Assembly (NCBI GenBank): GCA_035315345.1
Contig: DATFYA010000104.1
Coordinates: 1 to 64,000, forward strand
Direction of reading: 5' to 3'
Source: Candidatus Methylomirabilota bacterium
GTDB lineage: Bacteria; Methylomirabilota; Methylomirabilia; Rokubacteriales; CSP1-6
Length of the DNA stretch: 64,000 nt
The first letter of the stretch is position 1, and each line of letters opens with the position of its first letter. Of the stretch, positions 8,252 through 16,746 are shown in pieces. The translations under genes were made by a program, and so were the position numbers. Below the pieces are notes generated by a model. It worked only from the letters and a program-made list of their open reading frames with translations. It was not told the DNA's origin and searched no databases.

Positions 8252-9343
8252 ATGACCTCCGGACTCGAAGACAGGTTCCAGACGCTGCACGAGATCGTCC
8301 GCGCCGCCCGCATGAACCTGGCCCCCGGCCCGTGGGACTACCTGGTGGGCGGCACCGAGACCGAGACCACCCTGCGCCGCAACCGTCTCGGCATCGACAG
8401 CCTCGCCTTCCGCCCGCGCGTGCTCCGCGACGTCTCGCGCATCGACACGGGCACCAGCTTGTTCAAGCGGCGGCTGCGTATTCCGGTGATGCTGGCCCCG
8501 ATCGGCTCCATCGAGTCCTTCACCCCGGGCGGCGGCGCCACCGCGGCGAAGGCCTCCGCCGCCTTCGGGGTGCCCCAGATGCTCAGCTCGGCATGCAACC
8601 CCGGGCTCGAGGCCACCGCGGCCGCCGCCGACAATTTCCGCATCTTCCAGCTCTACGTGCGCGGCGACGACGCCTTCGTGGACGACCACGTCAAGCGCGC
8701 GAAGGATCACGGCTACGCGGTCTTCTGCATGACCGTCGACACCGCGATGTACAGCCGGCGCGAGCGCGACCTGGCCCGGCGCTTCGTCAAGCCGTGGCGG
8801 GTGCGCGCCACCGGGCAGGACTTCCAGGCCGCGCTCTCGTGGGACCAGGTCAAGCGCTTCAAGGACCGGCACGATCTCCCGCTCGTCTTGAAGGGCATCG
8901 CCACCGCGGAGGACGCCCTGATCGCCTGCGACCTGGGCGTCGACGGCGTCTACGTCTCCAACCACGGCGGGCGTCAGCTCGACCACGGCCGCGGCTCGAT
9001 CGAGGTGCTGCCCGAGGTGGTGAAGGCGGTGGCCGGCCGCTCCACCGTCATCGTGGACGGCGGCTTCATGCGCGGCACCGACGTGGTCAAGGCCATCGCG
9101 CTGGGCGCGCAGGTGGTCGGGCTCGGGCGTCTCTCCTGCCTCGGGCTGGCCGCGGCCGGCGAGGAGGGCCTCGTGCGCGCGCTCGAGCTGCTGGAGGACG
9201 AGATCCGCATCTGCCTGGGGCTGCTCGGCGTCCACAGCCTCGACATGCTCGAGCCGTCCTACCTGCATCCGGCCACGCCGGTCACGATCCCGCACGTCAC
9301 CAGCGCGTTCCCGCTGCTCGACCTCGACGACCGGCGCTACTAG
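8252..9343 (+). CDS. FMN-dependent alpha-hydroxy-acid oxidase/dehydrogenase
   Basis: The 363-residue TIM-barrel flavoprotein belongs to the lactate/glycolate oxidase family. PRVLRDVSRIDTGTSLF, PVMLAPIGSIESFTPGG, LPLVLKGIATAEDALIA and the active-site motif VYVSNHGGRQLDHGRGS (catalytic His about residue 239) are all visible. TVIVDGGFMRGTDVVKA, with the phosphate-binding Gly residues, follows. It oxidises an L-2-hydroxy acid to the 2-oxo acid; electron acceptor and substrate are not predictable. It lies between the cupin and the D-aminoacylase genes, only 3 bases from the latter. Confidence 0.93.
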   Translation: MTSGLEDRFQTLHEIVRAARMNLAPGPWDYLVGGTETETTLRRNRLGIDSLAFRPRVLRDVSRIDTGTSLFKRRLRIPVMLAPIGSIESFTPGGGATAAKASAAFGVPQMLSSACNPGLEATAAAADNFRIFQLYVRGDDAFVDDHVKRAKDHGYAVFCMTVDTAMYSRRERDLARRFVKPWRVRATGQDFQAALSWDQVKRFKDRHDLPLVLKGIATAEDALIACDLGVDGVYVSNHGGRQLDHGRGSIEVLPEVVKAVAGRSTVIVDGGFMRGTDVVKAIALGAQVVGLGRLSCLGLAAAGEEGLVRALELLEDEIRICLGLLGVHSLDMLEPSYLHPATPVTIPHVTSAFPLLDLDDRRY

Positions 9344-9346
9344 CCC

Positions 9347-10936
9347 GTGCTCGACCTGAAGATCACGGGCGGCCGGCTCATCGACGGCACCGGCGCGCCC
9401 GCGCGCCCCGGCGACGTGGGGGTGATCGGCGACGCCATCACCGCGGTGGGCGATCTCTCCCGCGAGCCGGCCGGCCGCACCATCGATGCGAGCGGCCGCA
9501 CGGTGGCGCCCGGCTTCATCGACATGCACTCGCACTCGGACTGGCGGCTCTGGGACAACCGGCGCGCCGAGTCCAAGATCCGCCAGGGCGTGACCACCGA
9601 GGTGGTCGGCAACTGCGGCTTCTCGCCGGCCCCGGTCTCGGATCAATTCCGCGACGAGATGCGGGGCTTCGCCCTCTACCTGCCCGCGGGCATGGACTTC
9701 TCCTGGCACACGGTCGGCGAATACCTCGCGCGCTACGAGAGCGAGGGCGTCGCGCTCAACGTCGCGCAGCTGATCGGCCACGGCACGCTCCGCCTCGCCG
9801 CCATGGGCTTCGCGCGCCGGCCGCCGACGGCGACCGAGCAGGCGCACATGGAGCGCATGATGGACGAGGCGATGGCCGACGGCGCCTACGGCCTCGCCAC
9901 CGGCCTCATCTACGCGCCCGGCTCCTACGCGGCCACCGAGGAGATCATCGGCGTCGCGCGCCGGGCGGGCGGACGGCGTGGGTTCTACGCCAGCTACATC
10001 CGCGGCGAGGGCGCGACCCTGCTCGACGCGGTGGCCGAGGCGATCCGGGTGGGACGCGAGGGCGGCCTGCCCGTGCAGGTGAGCCACGTGAAGGCGGCGG
10101 GACGGCCCAACTGGGGCAAGGTGGCCGACGCGCTGGCCCTCGTCGACGACGCGCGGCGCGAAGGGCTCGACGTGCTGGGCGACGTCTACCCCTACACCGC
10201 CTCCAGCACCACGCTGCGCACGCTCCTGCCGGACTGGGCGCTCGAGGGCGGCATCGACGCGATGCTGAAGCGCCTCGCCGATCCCGGAGCCCGCGACCGC
10301 ATCCGCCGCGAGCTGACCGGCGGCGCCGAGACGCTGCTGCGCGGGCTCGACTGGGCCGACATCATGGTGGCCTACTCGCCGTCACGCCCAGAGGCGCAGG
10401 GCCGGCGCATCGCCGAGATCGCGGCCGCGCGGCGGGACGACCCGCTCGACGCCGCCATCGAGCTGATCGTCTCCGAGCAGGGCAAGGGCTACATGATCCT
10501 GTTCCAGCTCGACGAGGCCGACCTGCGGCGCGCGCTCGTGCATCCGCACGTCATGGTGGGCTCGGACGGCTCCGCCCTCGCGGCGCAGGGTCCGCTCGCC
10601 AGCGGCAAGCCGCATCCGCGCAGCTACGGCACCTTCCCGCGGGTGCTCGGCCGCTACGCGCGCGACGAGCGCGTGCTCTCGCTCGAGACCGCGGTGTGGA
10701 AGATGACCGGCCTGCCCGCGCGGCGGCTCGGCCTGCGAGACCGCGGAGTGCTCGCGGCGGGGGCCAGGGCCGACGTGGTGGTGTTCGATCCCGCGACGGT
10801 GGCCGACCGCGCGACCTACGAGGACCCGCACCGCTACGCCGCCGGCATCGGCGACGTGATCGTCAACGGCCGCGTGGTCATCGCCGGCGGCGAGCACACC
10901 GGTGCTTTGCCGGGCCGCGTGCTGCGCCCGGCGTGA
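9347..10936 (+). CDS. N-acyl-D-amino-acid deacylase (D-aminoacylase) family amidohydrolase
   Basis: This 529-residue metal-dependent amidohydrolase starts at a GTG 3 bases after the oxidase stop. Motifs in order are GGRLIDGTGAPARPGDVGV, the metal site GFIDMHSHSDW (about residue 58), VVGNCGFSPAPV, QVSHVKAAGRPNWGK, MVGSDGSALAAQG with the last metal-site Asp, and the C-terminal GLRDRGVLAAGARADVVVFD. Members remove acyl groups from N-acyl-D-amino acids or related amides. With the hydroxy-acid oxidase it suggests a small catabolic operon. A palindromic repeat element lies 7 bases after its stop. Confidence 0.92.
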   Translation: MLDLKITGGRLIDGTGAPARPGDVGVIGDAITAVGDLSREPAGRTIDASGRTVAPGFIDMHSHSDWRLWDNRRAESKIRQGVTTEVVGNCGFSPAPVSDQFRDEMRGFALYLPAGMDFSWHTVGEYLARYESEGVALNVAQLIGHGTLRLAAMGFARRPPTATEQAHMERMMDEAMADGAYGLATGLIYAPGSYAATEEIIGVARRAGGRRGFYASYIRGEGATLLDAVAEAIRVGREGGLPVQVSHVKAAGRPNWGKVADALALVDDARREGLDVLGDVYPYTASSTTLRTLLPDWALEGGIDAMLKRLADPGARDRIRRELTGGAETLLRGLDWADIMVAYSPSRPEAQGRRIAEIAAARRDDPLDAAIELIVSEQGKGYMILFQLDEADLRRALVHPHVMVGSDGSALAAQGPLASGKPHPRSYGTFPRVLGRYARDERVLSLETAVWKMTGLPARRLGLRDRGVLAAGARADVVVFDPATVADRATYEDPHRYAAGIGDVIVNGRVVIAGGEHTGALPGRVLRPA

Positions 10937-10943
10937 AGCAGAT

Positions 10944-11031
10944 GGGGTCAGGTCTTACATTGCGACATTTTGGCCTCTCGAGGCGACATCGTGGCACCCG
11001 ACGAAAATGTCGCAATGTAAGACCTGACCCC
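10944..11031. repeat. REP-like palindromic element, copy 1
   Basis: Two 28-base arms (10944-10971 and 11004-11031), beginning GGGGTCAGGTCTTACATTGC, are perfect inverse complements around a 32-base loop. The end is extended by a second CCTGACCCCGGG unit to about 11046. Related copies lie at 43283-43423 and 61360-61447. It sits 7 bases after a stop codon and may also act as a terminator. Confidence 0.9.
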
Positions 11032-11090
11032 GGGCCTGACCCCGGGCCGGGTTACACTGACGGCCTACGTCCCGACCCAGGAGGAGCGAC

Positions 11091-11594
11091 ATGAGCCAGA
11101 GCCAGACCGATACCGTGCGCGGGCGCGCGGTGGTGATGCAGCCGCAGGACGGCCCCTCGTACTGGCAGCCCGTGCCCGCCAACGGCCACGCCGACCCGAA
11201 GCTCTATCCGGCCCGCACCGGCTTCGCGGGCCACGCCATGGGCTTTCAGTCCATCGCCCCGGGCGGCCGCGTGCGCGAGCACTCGCACGGCGACCAGGTC
11301 GAGCTGCAGATCTGCTTCCGCGGCCGCGGGCGCGCGGTGGTGGACGGGGTGAGCCATCCGCTGGTGCCGGGCACCTCCTGCTTCCTCGGCTACGACGTCA
11401 AGCACGAGCTGATCAACGAGAGCCCCGACGAGGACCTGGTCATGCTCTGGGTGATCACCCCGCCCGGCCTCGAAGATTTCTTCAAGGCCATCGGCCGGCC
11501 GCGGGAGGCCGGGCAGCCCGCGCCCACCCCGTTCGAGCGCCCCACCGACGTGATCGCGATCGAGCGGCGCATGGGCATGAACGACACGCAGTAG
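11091..11594 (+). CDS. Cupin-domain protein
   Basis: This 167-residue cupin has the first motif SIAPGGRVREHSHGDQVELQ (about residues 57-76), with GX5HXH and a following Glu, and a second motif PGTSCFLGYDVKHELINES. This is the normal metal-binding set of small cupins, which act as dioxygenases, isomerases or sensors. Substrate is unknown. A GGAGGAG ribosome site precedes the ATG. Downstream, 7 bases away, is an alpha/beta hydrolase, so the two probably work in one pathway, perhaps ring or lactone degradation. Confidence 0.85.
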   Translation: MSQSQTDTVRGRAVVMQPQDGPSYWQPVPANGHADPKLYPARTGFAGHAMGFQSIAPGGRVREHSHGDQVELQICFRGRGRAVVDGVSHPLVPGTSCFLGYDVKHELINESPDEDLVMLWVITPPGLEDFFKAIGRPREAGQPAPTPFERPTDVIAIERRMGMNDTQ

Positions 11595-11601
11595 CCGTCG
11601 C

Positions 11602-12402
11602 ATGCCCCACGTCTCGATCGGCGACGCCCAGATCTATTACGAGGAGCAGGGCCGCGGCCCGGCGCTCATGCTGGTGCCCGGCCTCGGCGGCCAGGGCGCG
11701 TTCTGGGCCCCGCAGGTGCGCGACTTCTCCCATGACTTCCGGGTGATCGTGCACGATCATCGCGGCGCGGGGCAGAGCACCCACTCGCGCATCCGGTACT
11801 CGGTGGACCAGATGGCGGCCGACACCCTGACGCTCATGGACCGGCTCGGGGTCGAGCGCGCCCACTACGTCGGCCACTCCACCGGCGGCGCGATCGGCCA
11901 GACCATCGCCCAGGATCATCCGGATCGGCTGCTGAGCCTCGTGCTCAGCGCCACGTGGCCCGGCCCCGACGCCTACTTCCGCCGCTGCTTCGAGACACGC
12001 AAGGAGCTGCTGCTCCACCGCGGCTTCGAGAGCTACTGGCGCGCCTCGGTGGTCATGCTGCGCCCGCCGAAGTGGGTCAGCGAGCACGACGCCGCCCTCG
12101 AGGAGGAGATCGCGCGCCTGCGCGCCGCGGCCCCGCCCGCCGAGGTGCTGGCCAGCCGGATCGACGCCATCGTGCGCTTCGACCGGCGCGCGCGGCTGGG
12201 TGAGATCCGCTGCCCCACCCTGGTGGTCGTGGCCGGCGACGACGCGCTGACCCCGCCGTTCTACTCGGAGGAGCTGGCGTCCCGGATCCCCGGGGCGAAG
12301 CTCGTGGTGCTGCCGACCGGCGGTCACTTCGCTCCCGCCTTGCAGCCCGAGGAGTACAACGCGGCGGTCGGGGGTTTCCTGCGCGCCCACGCCGCCCGAT
12401 GA
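11602..12402 (+). CDS. Alpha/beta-fold hydrolase (3-oxoadipate enol-lactonase-like)
   Basis: In this 266-residue protein the nucleophile elbow is HYVGHSTGGAIGQ (Ser about residue 94), the acid is in VVAGDDALTPP, and the His is in LPTGGHFAP. All three catalytic residues are present. The overall pattern (LMLVPGLGGQGAFWAPQV, VHDHRGAGQS) matches lactonase and esterase members such as PcaD and BioH. The upstream cupin gene is 7 bases away. The true substrate is unknown. Confidence 0.9.
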   Translation: MPHVSIGDAQIYYEEQGRGPALMLVPGLGGQGAFWAPQVRDFSHDFRVIVHDHRGAGQSTHSRIRYSVDQMAADTLTLMDRLGVERAHYVGHSTGGAIGQTIAQDHPDRLLSLVLSATWPGPDAYFRRCFETRKELLLHRGFESYWRASVVMLRPPKWVSEHDAALEEEIARLRAAAPPAEVLASRIDAIVRFDRRARLGEIRCPTLVVVAGDDALTPPFYSEELASRIPGAKLVVLPTGGHFAPALQPEEYNAAVGGFLRAHAAR

Positions 12403-12434
12403 AGGCGGCTCATCACCGAGGATTCGAGGTCACC

Positions 12435-12725
12435 ATGTGCCGCAACATCAAGACCCTGCACAACTTCAGACCGCCGGCGACCGACGAGGAGATCCGCGCC
12501 TCCGCCCTGCAGTTCGTCCGCAAGCTGAGCGGCTTCACGAAGCCCTCGCGGGCCAATGAGCCGGTGTTCAACCGGGCGGTCGACGACGTCACGCACATCG
12601 CGCGCGCCTTGCTCGATTCGCTCGTGACGAGCGCGCCGCCCCGCGACCGCACCGTCGAGGCCTCGAAGGCGCGCGCCCGCACCGCTCTCCGCTTCCGCCC
12701 GTCGGACCCGAACGCCCCGAGCTGA
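12435..12725 (+). CDS. DUF2277 family protein
   Basis: The 96-residue product begins MCRNIKTLHNFRPPATDEEI, the near-invariant start of DUF2277 proteins, and continues with the LQFVRKLSGF and VDDVTHIARALLDSL helices. Function is unknown. An in-frame ATG at 12399 overlaps the hydrolase stop and would add 12 residues. The 12435 start is chosen because the family N-terminus is so conserved. It is probably co-transcribed with the hydrolase. Confidence 0.85.
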   Translation: MCRNIKTLHNFRPPATDEEIRASALQFVRKLSGFTKPSRANEPVFNRAVDDVTHIARALLDSLVTSAPPRDRTVEASKARARTALRFRPSDPNAPS

Positions 12726-12749
12726 CGTGACGCCGAGCGTGCCGCGCCC

Positions 12750-13091
12750 GTGATCACGAGACGCCGCCTGCTCGCGGGAATCGCCATCGGCGGCCTCGCC
12801 GCCCCCGCCCGCGGTCGTGCCCAGCCGACGAAGCCGGCGCGAATCGGGCGCCTGTCTCCGCTGTCCGCCGAGGCCGACGACTCGAATCTGGCCGCGTTCC
12901 GCCAGGGACTCCGCGAGCTCGGCTGGGTCGAAGGTCAGCATTTCACGATCGAGGCCCGGTTCGCCGATGGGGCAGCCGACCGGCTCGCGTCGCTCGCGGC
13001 GGAGCTCGTCGTCCATCTCAAGACCGCCCGGGCGCTGGGCCTGACGATCCCCGCCGCGATCCTCGCGCGAGCGGATCGCGTGGTGGAGTGA
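12750..13091 (+). pseudogene. Internally deleted ABC substrate-binding protein (PF04392 type)
   Basis: A 113-residue frame starts with a Tat-like signal peptide (MITRRRLLAGIAIGGLAAPA) and the family's N-terminal phrase FRQGLRELGWVEGQHFTIEA. It then jumps, at about residue 91 (base 13020), straight into the family C-terminus TARALGLTIPAAILARADRVVE. About 200 central residues, including most of both lobes, are missing, yet the frame stays open. Compare the complete 333-residue relative at 291-1292. It cannot bind ligand as its family does. It is best read as a decayed gene made by a clean in-frame deletion; the leftover peptide may still be exported. Confidence 0.8.
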
Positions 13092-13169
13092 TCGCGCACG
13101 GGCGCGCCGGACTGCCCGACCCTGCTCGACCGGCTCGCGCGCGAGATCGTCCGCCGACGGGGCCCGGAC

Positions 13170-13763
13170 GTGCTCCGTGTCGGCATCGACGGCGTCGACG
13201 GCGCGGGCAAGACCACGCTGGCCGACACGCTGGCCGATGCGCTCGAAGCCGCGGGGATCGCGGTGATCCGGGCCTCGGTGGACGGCTTCCACCACCCGCG
13301 CGCGGTCCGCTATCGGCTCGGCCGGGAATCGCCGGAGGGCTTCTTTCGCGACTCCTACGACTACCTCGCGTTGCGGCGCCGCCTGCTCGATCCGCTGAGC
13401 CCGGGCGGTAGCCTGCGCTATCGTACCGCGGTGTTCGACGCCCGCGCGGACCGCCACGTGGACGCCCCCGAGCAGCAGGCACCCGCCGGCTCTGTCCTGA
13501 TCGTCGACGGCATCTTCCTCCACCGGCCGGAGCTGCGGGAGTACTGGGACTTCTCGGTCTTCCTGGCCGTGCGGTTCGAGGTCTCGATCCCACGCGGGGC
13601 GCAGCGCGGCGAGGGATCGCCCGATCCGCTCGCCCCGGCGAACCGCCGGTACGTGGAGGGCCAGCGGCTCTATCTCCGGGCATGCGACCCGGAGCGTCAC
13701 GCCACGCTGGTCGTCGACTACGACGACCCGGCCGCGCCGCGCATTCTCTCGGAGAAGCCATGA
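13170..13763 (+). CDS. Uridine kinase-like P-loop protein
   Basis: The 197-residue protein begins VLRVGIDGVDGAGKTTLADT, a Walker A typical of uridine kinase/phosphoribulokinase-like enzymes. SVDGFHHPRAVRYRLGRES (about 37-55) and VLIVDGIFLHRPEL are also family traits. It probably phosphorylates a nucleoside or related alcohol. The GTG at 13170 is the first usual start after the stop of the preceding remnant. However, in-frame sequence just upstream (LLDRLAREIVRRRGPD) looks coding, so the true N-terminus may have been damaged or may use an unusual start. It overlaps the next gene by ATGA. Confidence 0.75.
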   Translation: MLRVGIDGVDGAGKTTLADTLADALEAAGIAVIRASVDGFHHPRAVRYRLGRESPEGFFRDSYDYLALRRRLLDPLSPGGSLRYRTAVFDARADRHVDAPEQQAPAGSVLIVDGIFLHRPELREYWDFSVFLAVRFEVSIPRGAQRGEGSPDPLAPANRRYVEGQRLYLRACDPERHATLVVDYDDPAAPRILSEKP

Positions 13764-14380
13764 CCGCTCCGCCTTCCGCGCCGGCCGTGAGCTTCCTGGC
13801 CGTCCCGGACCGGCTCCGTCGGCACGGGGCGCCGCGCGTCTGGTCGATCGACGCGGAGGCCGGCGTGCTTCGCGTGGCGCCGGAGGCCGCCACCGATTTC
13901 TGGCAGAAGACGCACTACGGCTTCGCGGCCGACAACGGGCACTTCCTCCATCTCGACATGGCCGGCGATCTCGTGCTCTCGACTGGCGTGCGCTTCCAGC
14001 CGGTGCACCGGTACGACCAGGCCGGGCTGATGATCCGGGTGTCGGCGGCCTGCTGGCTCAAGACGTCGGTCGAGCACGAGCCGGGGGAGCCGGGCCGGCT
14101 GGGGGTCGTGGTCACCAATCAGGGCTATTCCGACTGGTCCACCCAGTCGTTCCCCGCGTCGGACCGCGCGGTCTGGCTGCGCGTGCGACGCGAGGGAACG
14201 GACTACCTCGTCGACGCGTCTCGCGACGGCCGGGCGTGGGAGCAGATCCGCATGGCGCGGCTGCTGGAGGATCGCGAGGGCGCGCCGGTCGCCGCGGGAG
14301 CGTACGCGTGCAGCCCGAAGGGCGCCGGCTTCGTGGCGGAGTTCACCCACCTGACCATCACGCCGGGGCGCGCGCGATGA
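13760..14380 (+). CDS. DUF1349 domain protein
   Basis: This 206-residue protein resembles the DUF1349 (concanavalin-like, beta-sandwich) family. ATDFWQKTHYGFAADNGHFL, YDQAGLMIRVSAACWLKTSVE and the SDWSTQSFP strand are characteristic. Related proteins are often linked to carbohydrate regulation, but no activity is established. ATG overlaps the stop of the kinase gene (ATGA), and its own stop overlaps the start of the ankyrin gene (ATGA), so the three are one transcription unit. Confidence 0.82.
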   Translation: MTAPPSAPAVSFLAVPDRLRRHGAPRVWSIDAEAGVLRVAPEAATDFWQKTHYGFAADNGHFLHLDMAGDLVLSTGVRFQPVHRYDQAGLMIRVSAACWLKTSVEHEPGEPGRLGVVVTNQGYSDWSTQSFPASDRAVWLRVRREGTDYLVDASRDGRAWEQIRMARLLEDREGAPVAAGAYACSPKGAGFVAEFTHLTITPGRAR

Positions 14381-15066
14381 GCGGGCGCTCCGTCGGGCTC
14401 GCGGTCCTTCTCATCGCGAGCGCGGTCGCCACCGCCACCGCCCAGGTGCCGCCCTCGCCGGGCGAGCAGTCGCGCTACACCGGCCTGCTCGCCGCGGCCG
14501 CGCGGGGCGACGCGGCGGAGATCCGCGCGCTGACCGCGGGCGGCGCGAGCCCCGACGTCCGCGACGGCTACCAGCGGACGCCGCTGCACGTGGCCGCCTA
14601 CCACCGCCATCAGGAGGCGATGCGCGCGCTGGTCGCGGCCGGCGCGAATCCCAACGCGCTCGAGCACGACCGGTACGACATCGTCACGATCGCGGCGGTG
14701 GCCAACGACGCGCCGACGCTCGAGGCGGCCCTGGCCCTCGGGACGAGCGCGAAGAACGTGACCAGCCGCTACGACGGGACCGCCCTGATCGCGGCCGCGC
14801 ATCTGGGCCACGCCGAGGTCGTGCGCACCCTCATCCGCGCCGGCGCCCCGCTCGATCACGTCAACAACCTGGGCTGGACTGCGCTGATCGAGTCGATCGT
14901 GCTCGGCGACGGCGGCCCTCGCCACACCGACACCCTGCGGGCGCTGGTCGAGGCGGGGGCGAACCCGAACCTGGCGGACCGGAGCGGTCAGACCCCGCTC
15001 GCGCTGGCCCGCGCGCGCGGCTACGGATCCATGATCCGCCTGCTCCAGCAGGCGGGCGGGCGCTGA
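14377..15066 (+). CDS. Secreted ankyrin-repeat protein
   Basis: The 229-residue protein has a signal peptide (VGLAVLLIASAVATATAQ) followed by five to six ankyrin repeats. Examples are GLLAAAARGDAAEIRALTAG, TPLHVAAYHRHQEAMRALV, TALIAAAHLGHAEVVRTLIR and the last TPLALARARGYGSMIRLLQQ. Such periplasmic ankyrin proteins bind partner proteins; no partner can be named. Overlap of 4 bases with the DUF1349 gene indicates co-translation. Confidence 0.88.
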   Translation: MSGRSVGLAVLLIASAVATATAQVPPSPGEQSRYTGLLAAAARGDAAEIRALTAGGASPDVRDGYQRTPLHVAAYHRHQEAMRALVAAGANPNALEHDRYDIVTIAAVANDAPTLEAALALGTSAKNVTSRYDGTALIAAAHLGHAEVVRTLIRAGAPLDHVNNLGWTALIESIVLGDGGPRHTDTLRALVEAGANPNLADRSGQTPLALARARGYGSMIRLLQQAGGR

Positions 15067-15117
15067 GCGCGGGGCGTCCGCCTTGTCGAGAGCGGGCCGG
15101 GATGGGAAGGTAGGCGG

Positions 15118-15891
15118 GTGATCTTGCGGGTCGCCCTGCTCCATCTCGCGCCGATTCCGGGGGATGTCGCGCACAACCGGCGACTCGTCGAGACCGCGCT
15201 GGTCGCCGCCGCGGGCGACGGCGCGCAGTGCATCATCACCCCCGAGTTCTGCGTGAGCGGCTTCACGTTCGCGGACCGGATCGGCACCGAGTGGATCCGC
15301 GAGCAGCCGGATCCGTGGATGGCCGGCTTCCGCCGCCGCGTGGCCGACCTCGGCGTGACCGTGTTCCTCTCCCATCCGGAGCGCGACGCGCGGACCGGCG
15401 CGCTGCACAACTCGGTCTTCGTGATCGGGCCCGACGGCGCGATCCTCGGCACCCACCGGAAGATCAACACGCTGCGCGTCGGCTCCGAGGCCTGGTCGAC
15501 GCCGGGCGACGAGGTGGCCGCGATCGAGGCGGCGCCGCTGGGACGCGTGGGCGTGCTGGTCTGCGCCGACGCCTGCTCGCCCTGGATCGCCAAGAGCCTC
15601 GCGGCCCAGGGAGCGCGGCTGCTCGTCTCCTCCGCCGCGTGGGCACCCGGGATGCACGGTCCCAACGGGGAGTGGGAGCACTGCACGCTCGACACCGGCC
15701 TGCCGCTCGTGGTCTGCAACCGCACCGGCCCCGACCAGACCATGAGCTTCGCCGCGGCGGAGAGCGTGGTCGTCGCGGGCGGGCGGAAGCTCCTGTCGCT
15801 GCGCTCGGAGCGCTCGGCCATCTTCGTGATCGACTGGGACGCCGAGGCCCACCGCCTGGCCGGCGAGTCTTGCCGGCGAATCGATCTGTGA
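15118..15891 (+). CDS. Carbon-nitrogen hydrolase (nitrilase superfamily)
   Basis: This 257-residue enzyme has the Glu-Lys-Cys triad. The Glu is in CIITPEFCVSGF (about 42), the Lys in GTHRKINTLRVG (about 120), the Cys in GVLVCADACSPW (about 150). The family hydrolyses amides or nitriles, or transfers acyl groups. It starts at a GTG with GGAAGG upstream. It is not clearly coupled to its neighbours, and substrate cannot be inferred. Confidence 0.88.
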   Translation: MILRVALLHLAPIPGDVAHNRRLVETALVAAAGDGAQCIITPEFCVSGFTFADRIGTEWIREQPDPWMAGFRRRVADLGVTVFLSHPERDARTGALHNSVFVIGPDGAILGTHRKINTLRVGSEAWSTPGDEVAAIEAAPLGRVGVLVCADACSPWIAKSLAAQGARLLVSSAAWAPGMHGPNGEWEHCTLDTGLPLVVCNRTGPDQTMSFAAAESVVVAGGRKLLSLRSERSAIFVIDWDAEAHRLAGESCRRIDL

Positions 15892-15940
15892 TGAAGCCAA
15901 GCACGGGCATGGTGCGGGACGGCCGCCCGGGAGACGAGTG

Positions 15941-16231
15941 ATGCTCTACATGGTGATCGAGTACTTCAACGCCGGCGCGGCGCCCGACATCTACCGGCGG
16001 GCGCGCGACCTGGGCCGCCAGCTGCCGCCCGGCCTCGAGTACGTGGACAGCTGGGTCGACCTCGACTACGTCCGCTGCTTCCAGCTGATGCGCACCGAGG
16101 ACCGCTCGCTCTTCGACACGTGGACGAAAGCGTGGGCCGATCTCTGCCACTTCGAGATCATCCCGGTGCGCACCTCGGCCGAGACCGCGCGCAGCCTCGC
16201 GGACCGCCTGTCCGCCGCGGACTCCACGTGA
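15941..16231 (+). CDS. DUF3303 domain protein
   Basis: A 96-residue protein reading MLYMVIEYF, GLEYVDSWVDLDYVRCFQLM and EDRSLFDTWTKAWADLCHFEIIPV matches the small DUF3303 (ferredoxin-like, dimeric alpha/beta barrel) family. No activity is known. ATG 15941 is taken; a GTG one codon upstream is possible. The downstream VOC gene follows in 13 bases. Confidence 0.8.
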   Translation: MLYMVIEYFNAGAAPDIYRRARDLGRQLPPGLEYVDSWVDLDYVRCFQLMRTEDRSLFDTWTKAWADLCHFEIIPVRTSAETARSLADRLSAADST

Positions 16232-16244
16232 GGGCGGCCCGCTG

Positions 16245-16610
16245 ATGCCGGTGGTCGGCGTCGACCACGTGCAGATCGCGATGCCGGCCGGGGGCGAGGC
16301 CGAGGCCCGCGCCTTCTACGGCGATTTGCTCGGGATCCCCGAGATCCCGAAGCCGCCGGCGCTCGCCGCGCGGGGCGGGGCCTGGTTCGAGCGCGGGACG
16401 CTCAAGATCCATCTGGGCGTGGACCGCGACTTCCGCCCGGCCCGGAAGGCGCACGCGGGCCTCCTGGTCAGCGGGCTCGACGCCCTCGTCGAGCGCCTGC
16501 GGGCGGCCGGCCACGCGGTCCTCGACGACGAGCCGCTGGCCGGCTACCAGCGCGTGTACGTCAACGACCCCTTCGGCAACCGCCTCGAGCTGATGGAGCC
16601 GCGGCCCTGA
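16245..16610 (+). CDS. VOC/glyoxalase family protein
   Basis: The 121-residue protein has one betaalphabetabetabeta pair: VVGVDHVQIAMPAGGEAEA at the start, FYGDLLGIPEIPKP, and YVNDPFGNRLELMEPRP at the end. The last contains the Glu that ligates metal in family members, and the first contains the His. Members are glyoxalases, dioxygenases or resistance proteins; the reaction here is unknown. Confidence 0.88.
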   Translation: MPVVGVDHVQIAMPAGGEAEARAFYGDLLGIPEIPKPPALAARGGAWFERGTLKIHLGVDRDFRPARKAHAGLLVSGLDALVERLRAAGHAVLDDEPLAGYQRVYVNDPFGNRLELMEPRP

Positions 16611-16746
16611 CGTCGGTCTCGCACGACGGCCGCGAGGCCTACACCGCGGGCAAGGACGACTTCGTGGCCGAGATCGTGCGTCGGCTCGGAGACACGCCTC
16701 GCTGAGCACGCCGGCGCGATGGCTCGCCGCGGCCGGGCTGCTGGGC

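Noticed and set aside
12399-12434. Earlier ATG for the DUF2277 gene, overlapping the hydrolase stop
   Set aside because: The family begins at MCRNIK; the extra 12 residues are unlike other members.
16611-16704. Short in-frame stretch reading SHDGREAYTAGKDDFVAEIV before a stop at 16702
   Set aside because: It looks coding and may be the tail of a lost gene, but it has no start and no family I can name, so it is not listed as a feature.
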